Below are positions 13,397 through 14,926 of a stretch of 14,926 nucleotides of DNA, one piece after another. This stretch comes from a bacterium. GTDB lineage: Bacteria; Babelota; Babeliae; Babelales; Chromulinivoraceae. The position numbers were made by a program, and so were the translations under genes. The DNA lies in the NCBI GenBank assembly GCA_947377595.1, contig CANCGK010000013.1, forward strand, positions 1-14,926, given 5' to 3'. Within the stretch, counting starts at the first letter, position 1, and each line of letters starts with the position of its first letter. Under the pieces are notes generated by a model, which was not told where the DNA came from, searched no databases, and saw only the letters and a program-made list of their open reading frames with translations.

Positions 13397-14638
13397 ATGA
13401 TGTTTTTAGCTGATTTTCATATTCATTCAAAATATTCCTACGCAACTTCTAAGACTATGGATTTGCAGGCGCTTGCAACCTGGGGGCAATTAAAAGGTCT
13501 TACCGTTATGGGAACTGGCGATTTTACCCATCCAGTGTGGAGAAAAGAGCTGCATGAGCAGTTGATTCCTGCAGAGCAAGGTTTGTTTTTATTAAAAGAT
13601 TCTTTGCAGCACAAAGTAGATGAGCAGGTTGTTGCATCATGCAAAGGTTTGCAAAGATTTTTACTGACCGCAGAGGTGAGTACTATTTTTCGCCGCAATG
13701 GCAGATGTTATAAAACACATTCGATTTTATTTGCTCCATCATTGCATGTAGCAGAAAAAATAAGTACAAAATTAGCTACCATTGGTAATATCGCATATGA
13801 TGGCAGGCCAACATTAAGTTTGGATGTCACAGACTTATTAAAAATTGTGCTTGATATTTCACCGGAATGCATGCTGATTCCTGCGCATATTTTTACTCCT
13901 CATTTTGGCTTGATCGGTGCAAAATCTGGCTTCGATTCATTTTTAGAATGTTTTGGTGATATGAGTGAATATGTATATGCGTTTGAAAAAGGATTATCGG
14001 CTAATTTTGCGATGTGCAGTATGCTTTCGCAGCTTGATCGTTATGCTATTTTATCAAATTCTGATGCGCATAGTGTGCAAAATTTAGGCAGAGAAGCAAA
14101 TGTTTTTGATACTGATCTTTCGTATGATGCAATTATTCAAGCATTACAAAAAAATGATGGCAAAGGTTTGATTGCTGGTATTGAATTTTTTCCAGAAATG
14201 GGCAAGTATTATGGCTCTGGTCATCGGTCATGCAATTTTTATGCATCGCCGCAAGATTCTATGCAGAATCAATCTTGTTTGGTTTGTCATAAAACTATAA
14301 CGCTTGGCGTCGCGCATCGTCTGACGCAGCTTGCTGATCGTACTGAGCAAAATGCCATGCAGCATGTTCGTAGATCCTATGCCATTGCACCCTTGCAAGA
14401 AATTATCGCATGGTCTTTAGGTGTGCAATCTGGTAGTAAGAAAGTGCAAACTTTGTATCAACTGATGCTTGCATCGATAGGAAATGAATTTTACATTTTA
14501 CTCGACGCTTCTTTTGATATGATTGCGCCAGTAAGTAGTCTACATATAGCTCAATCAATTATAGCCATGCGAGACAAAAATGTGATTATACAGCCTGGGT
14601 ATGATGGAGTGTATGGATCATTAAATTTTTTACCATAA
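13397..14638 (+). CDS. Endonuclease Q-like PHP-domain protein
   Basis: EndoQ enzymes nick DNA on the 5' side of deaminated bases such as uracil and hypoxanthine. The 413-aa sequence has a PHP domain with DFHIH (Asp6, His8, His10), GTGDFTHP (Asp42, His45), Glu93 in TAEVS, His108, PAHIFTPHFG (His164, His169) and NSDAHS (Asp223, His225), a full set of likely metal ligands. A zinc-finger-like region follows (GKYYGSGHRSCN with Cys279, then CLVC with Cys294 and Cys297), then GVAHRLTQLADR and an APLQEII tail that match the EndoQ/TIGR00375-type architecture. Two tandem ATGs (13397, 13400) are possible starts. The Shine-Dalgarno is weak, so it may be translationally coupled to sod, 4 bases upstream. 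EndoQ is best known from archaea and a few bacteria; activity is inferred, and such proteins are sometimes labelled UvrD-like helicase despite lacking helicase motifs. Confidence 0.87.
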   Translation: MMFLADFHIHSKYSYATSKTMDLQALATWGQLKGLTVMGTGDFTHPVWRKELHEQLIPAEQGLFLLKDSLQHKVDEQVVASCKGLQRFLLTAEVSTIFRRNGRCYKTHSILFAPSLHVAEKISTKLATIGNIAYDGRPTLSLDVTDLLKIVLDISPECMLIPAHIFTPHFGLIGAKSGFDSFLECFGDMSEYVYAFEKGLSANFAMCSMLSQLDRYAILSNSDAHSVQNLGREANVFDTDLSYDAIIQALQKNDGKGLIAGIEFFPEMGKYYGSGHRSCNFYASPQDSMQNQSCLVCHKTITLGVAHRLTQLADRTEQNAMQHVRRSYAIAPLQEIIAWSLGVQSGSKKVQTLYQLMLASIGNEFYILLDASFDMIAPVSSLHIAQSIIAMRDKNVIIQPGYDGVYGSLNFLP

Positions 14639-14648
14639 GTCTATAAAA

Positions 14649-14673
14649 AAGGGTGAATATAATATTCACCCTT
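14649..14673. terminator. Bidirectional terminator between convergent genes
   Basis: Complementary arms AAGGGTGAATAT (14649-14660) and ATATTCACCCTT (14662-14673) form a hairpin of about 10 usable base pairs. It is preceded by a run of A and followed by AAATTTTTT. It therefore has a U-tract on either strand and can end both the plus-strand ftsB-sod-endoQ operon and the minus-strand gene at the right edge. Confidence 0.88.
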
Positions 14674-14680
14674 AAATTTT

Positions 14681-14926
14681 TTAATCTAAAATACGTATGA
14701 ATTGATATAAAAAAGGACGGCTATTACAAGGTTTTGGTGTCTTTGATTGACATACTTGTGGTTCTCTTGTTGGTTCAAATCCTGCAAATTGAAAACTTTG
14801 TTGTTGGCTTCTTATAAGTATATTTGTCAGTGGATATCGCGCATCTATGCCAGATTGCATTGGATAGCTGAAAGGGGATGTTCTTTGATATACTCGTATG
14901 GTTGCAGGTGGAGTCTGATACATAGC
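14681..14926 (-). CDS. C-terminal end of an unrecognised protein, partial
   Basis: The minus-strand frame is open from the window edge to a stop at 14683-14681. There is an ATG at 14923, but the preceding codon is also open and no ribosome site is visible, so the gene probably continues beyond the window. The visible 80 or so residues are polar, rich in Gln, Pro, Arg and Ser, with two Cys (VCQSKTPKPC), and end in FLYQFIRILD. I see no domain or motif. The terminator immediately downstream, with an A-run serving as U-tract on this strand, supports real expression. Confidence 0.5.
   Translation of the reverse strand, partial: AMYQTPPATIRVYQRTSPFSYPMQSGIDARYPLTNILIRSQQQSFQFAGFEPTREPQVCQSKTPKPCNSRPFLYQFIRILD

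Overview
The window is AT-rich bacterial DNA, densely packed with short intergenic gaps. It mixes conserved housekeeping genes (tilS, gyrB, tadA, a dksA-family gene, rpsI, an ftsB-like gene, sod and an EndoQ-type PHP gene) with exported or accessory proteins that I cannot name. AT-richness, several unusual signal-peptide proteins, an isolated rpsI and a Gram-negative-style TonB/TolA-like protein suggest a host-associated Gram-negative-type bacterium. A Dependentiae (TM6)-like organism would fit, but that is an inference from gene style and not a demonstrated assignment.

Layout. 1-1613 (minus strand): tilS is followed 45 bases later by the 5' part of a TonB/TolA-like single-span protein that runs off the left edge. 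1659-5564 (minus): a two-gene unit encodes a large exported protein (972 aa) with an alpha/beta-hydrolase-like centre, then an exported HAD-fold protein 18 bases downstream. An inverted repeat follows the unit, and a perfect 16-bp hairpin separates it from gyrB. 5807-8302 (minus): gyrB with a GTG start and a good Shine-Dalgarno. 8303-8679: an AT-rich divergent intergenic region with no convincing gene. 8680-9502 (plus): tadA overlaps the dksA/traR-family gene by 11 bases. 9554-10156 (plus): a promoter and rpsI with an unusual N-terminal extension, closed by a strong terminator. 10358-10999 (plus): a small exported protein of unknown function behind a 12-bp inverted repeat. 11082-12336 (plus): a DUF1016/YhcG-like PDDEXK nuclease. 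12359-14638 (plus): the ftsB-like gene, sod and an endonuclease-Q-like gene form a tight operon ended by a bidirectional terminator. 14681-14926 (minus): the C-terminal end of an unrecognised gene that runs off the right edge.

The most unusual structure lies between rpsI and the ftsB operon. The same terminator hairpin occurs three times (near 10209, 11084 and 12361), almost identical in sequence. The two accessory genes (exported 194-aa protein and PDDEXK nuclease) each lie between successive copies. The last two copies belong to an 87-bp direct repeat (two mismatches) that also carries a putative promoter. Just after the first 87-bp copy there is a short stretch resembling the C-terminal coil of the ftsB-like gene that follows the second copy. 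This looks like segmental duplication or cassette-style insertion at a terminator-promoter module. The second candidate novelty is the pair of exported proteins at 1713-5564 (hydrolase-like plus DxN-type HAD), which could act outside the cytoplasm, perhaps on a host.
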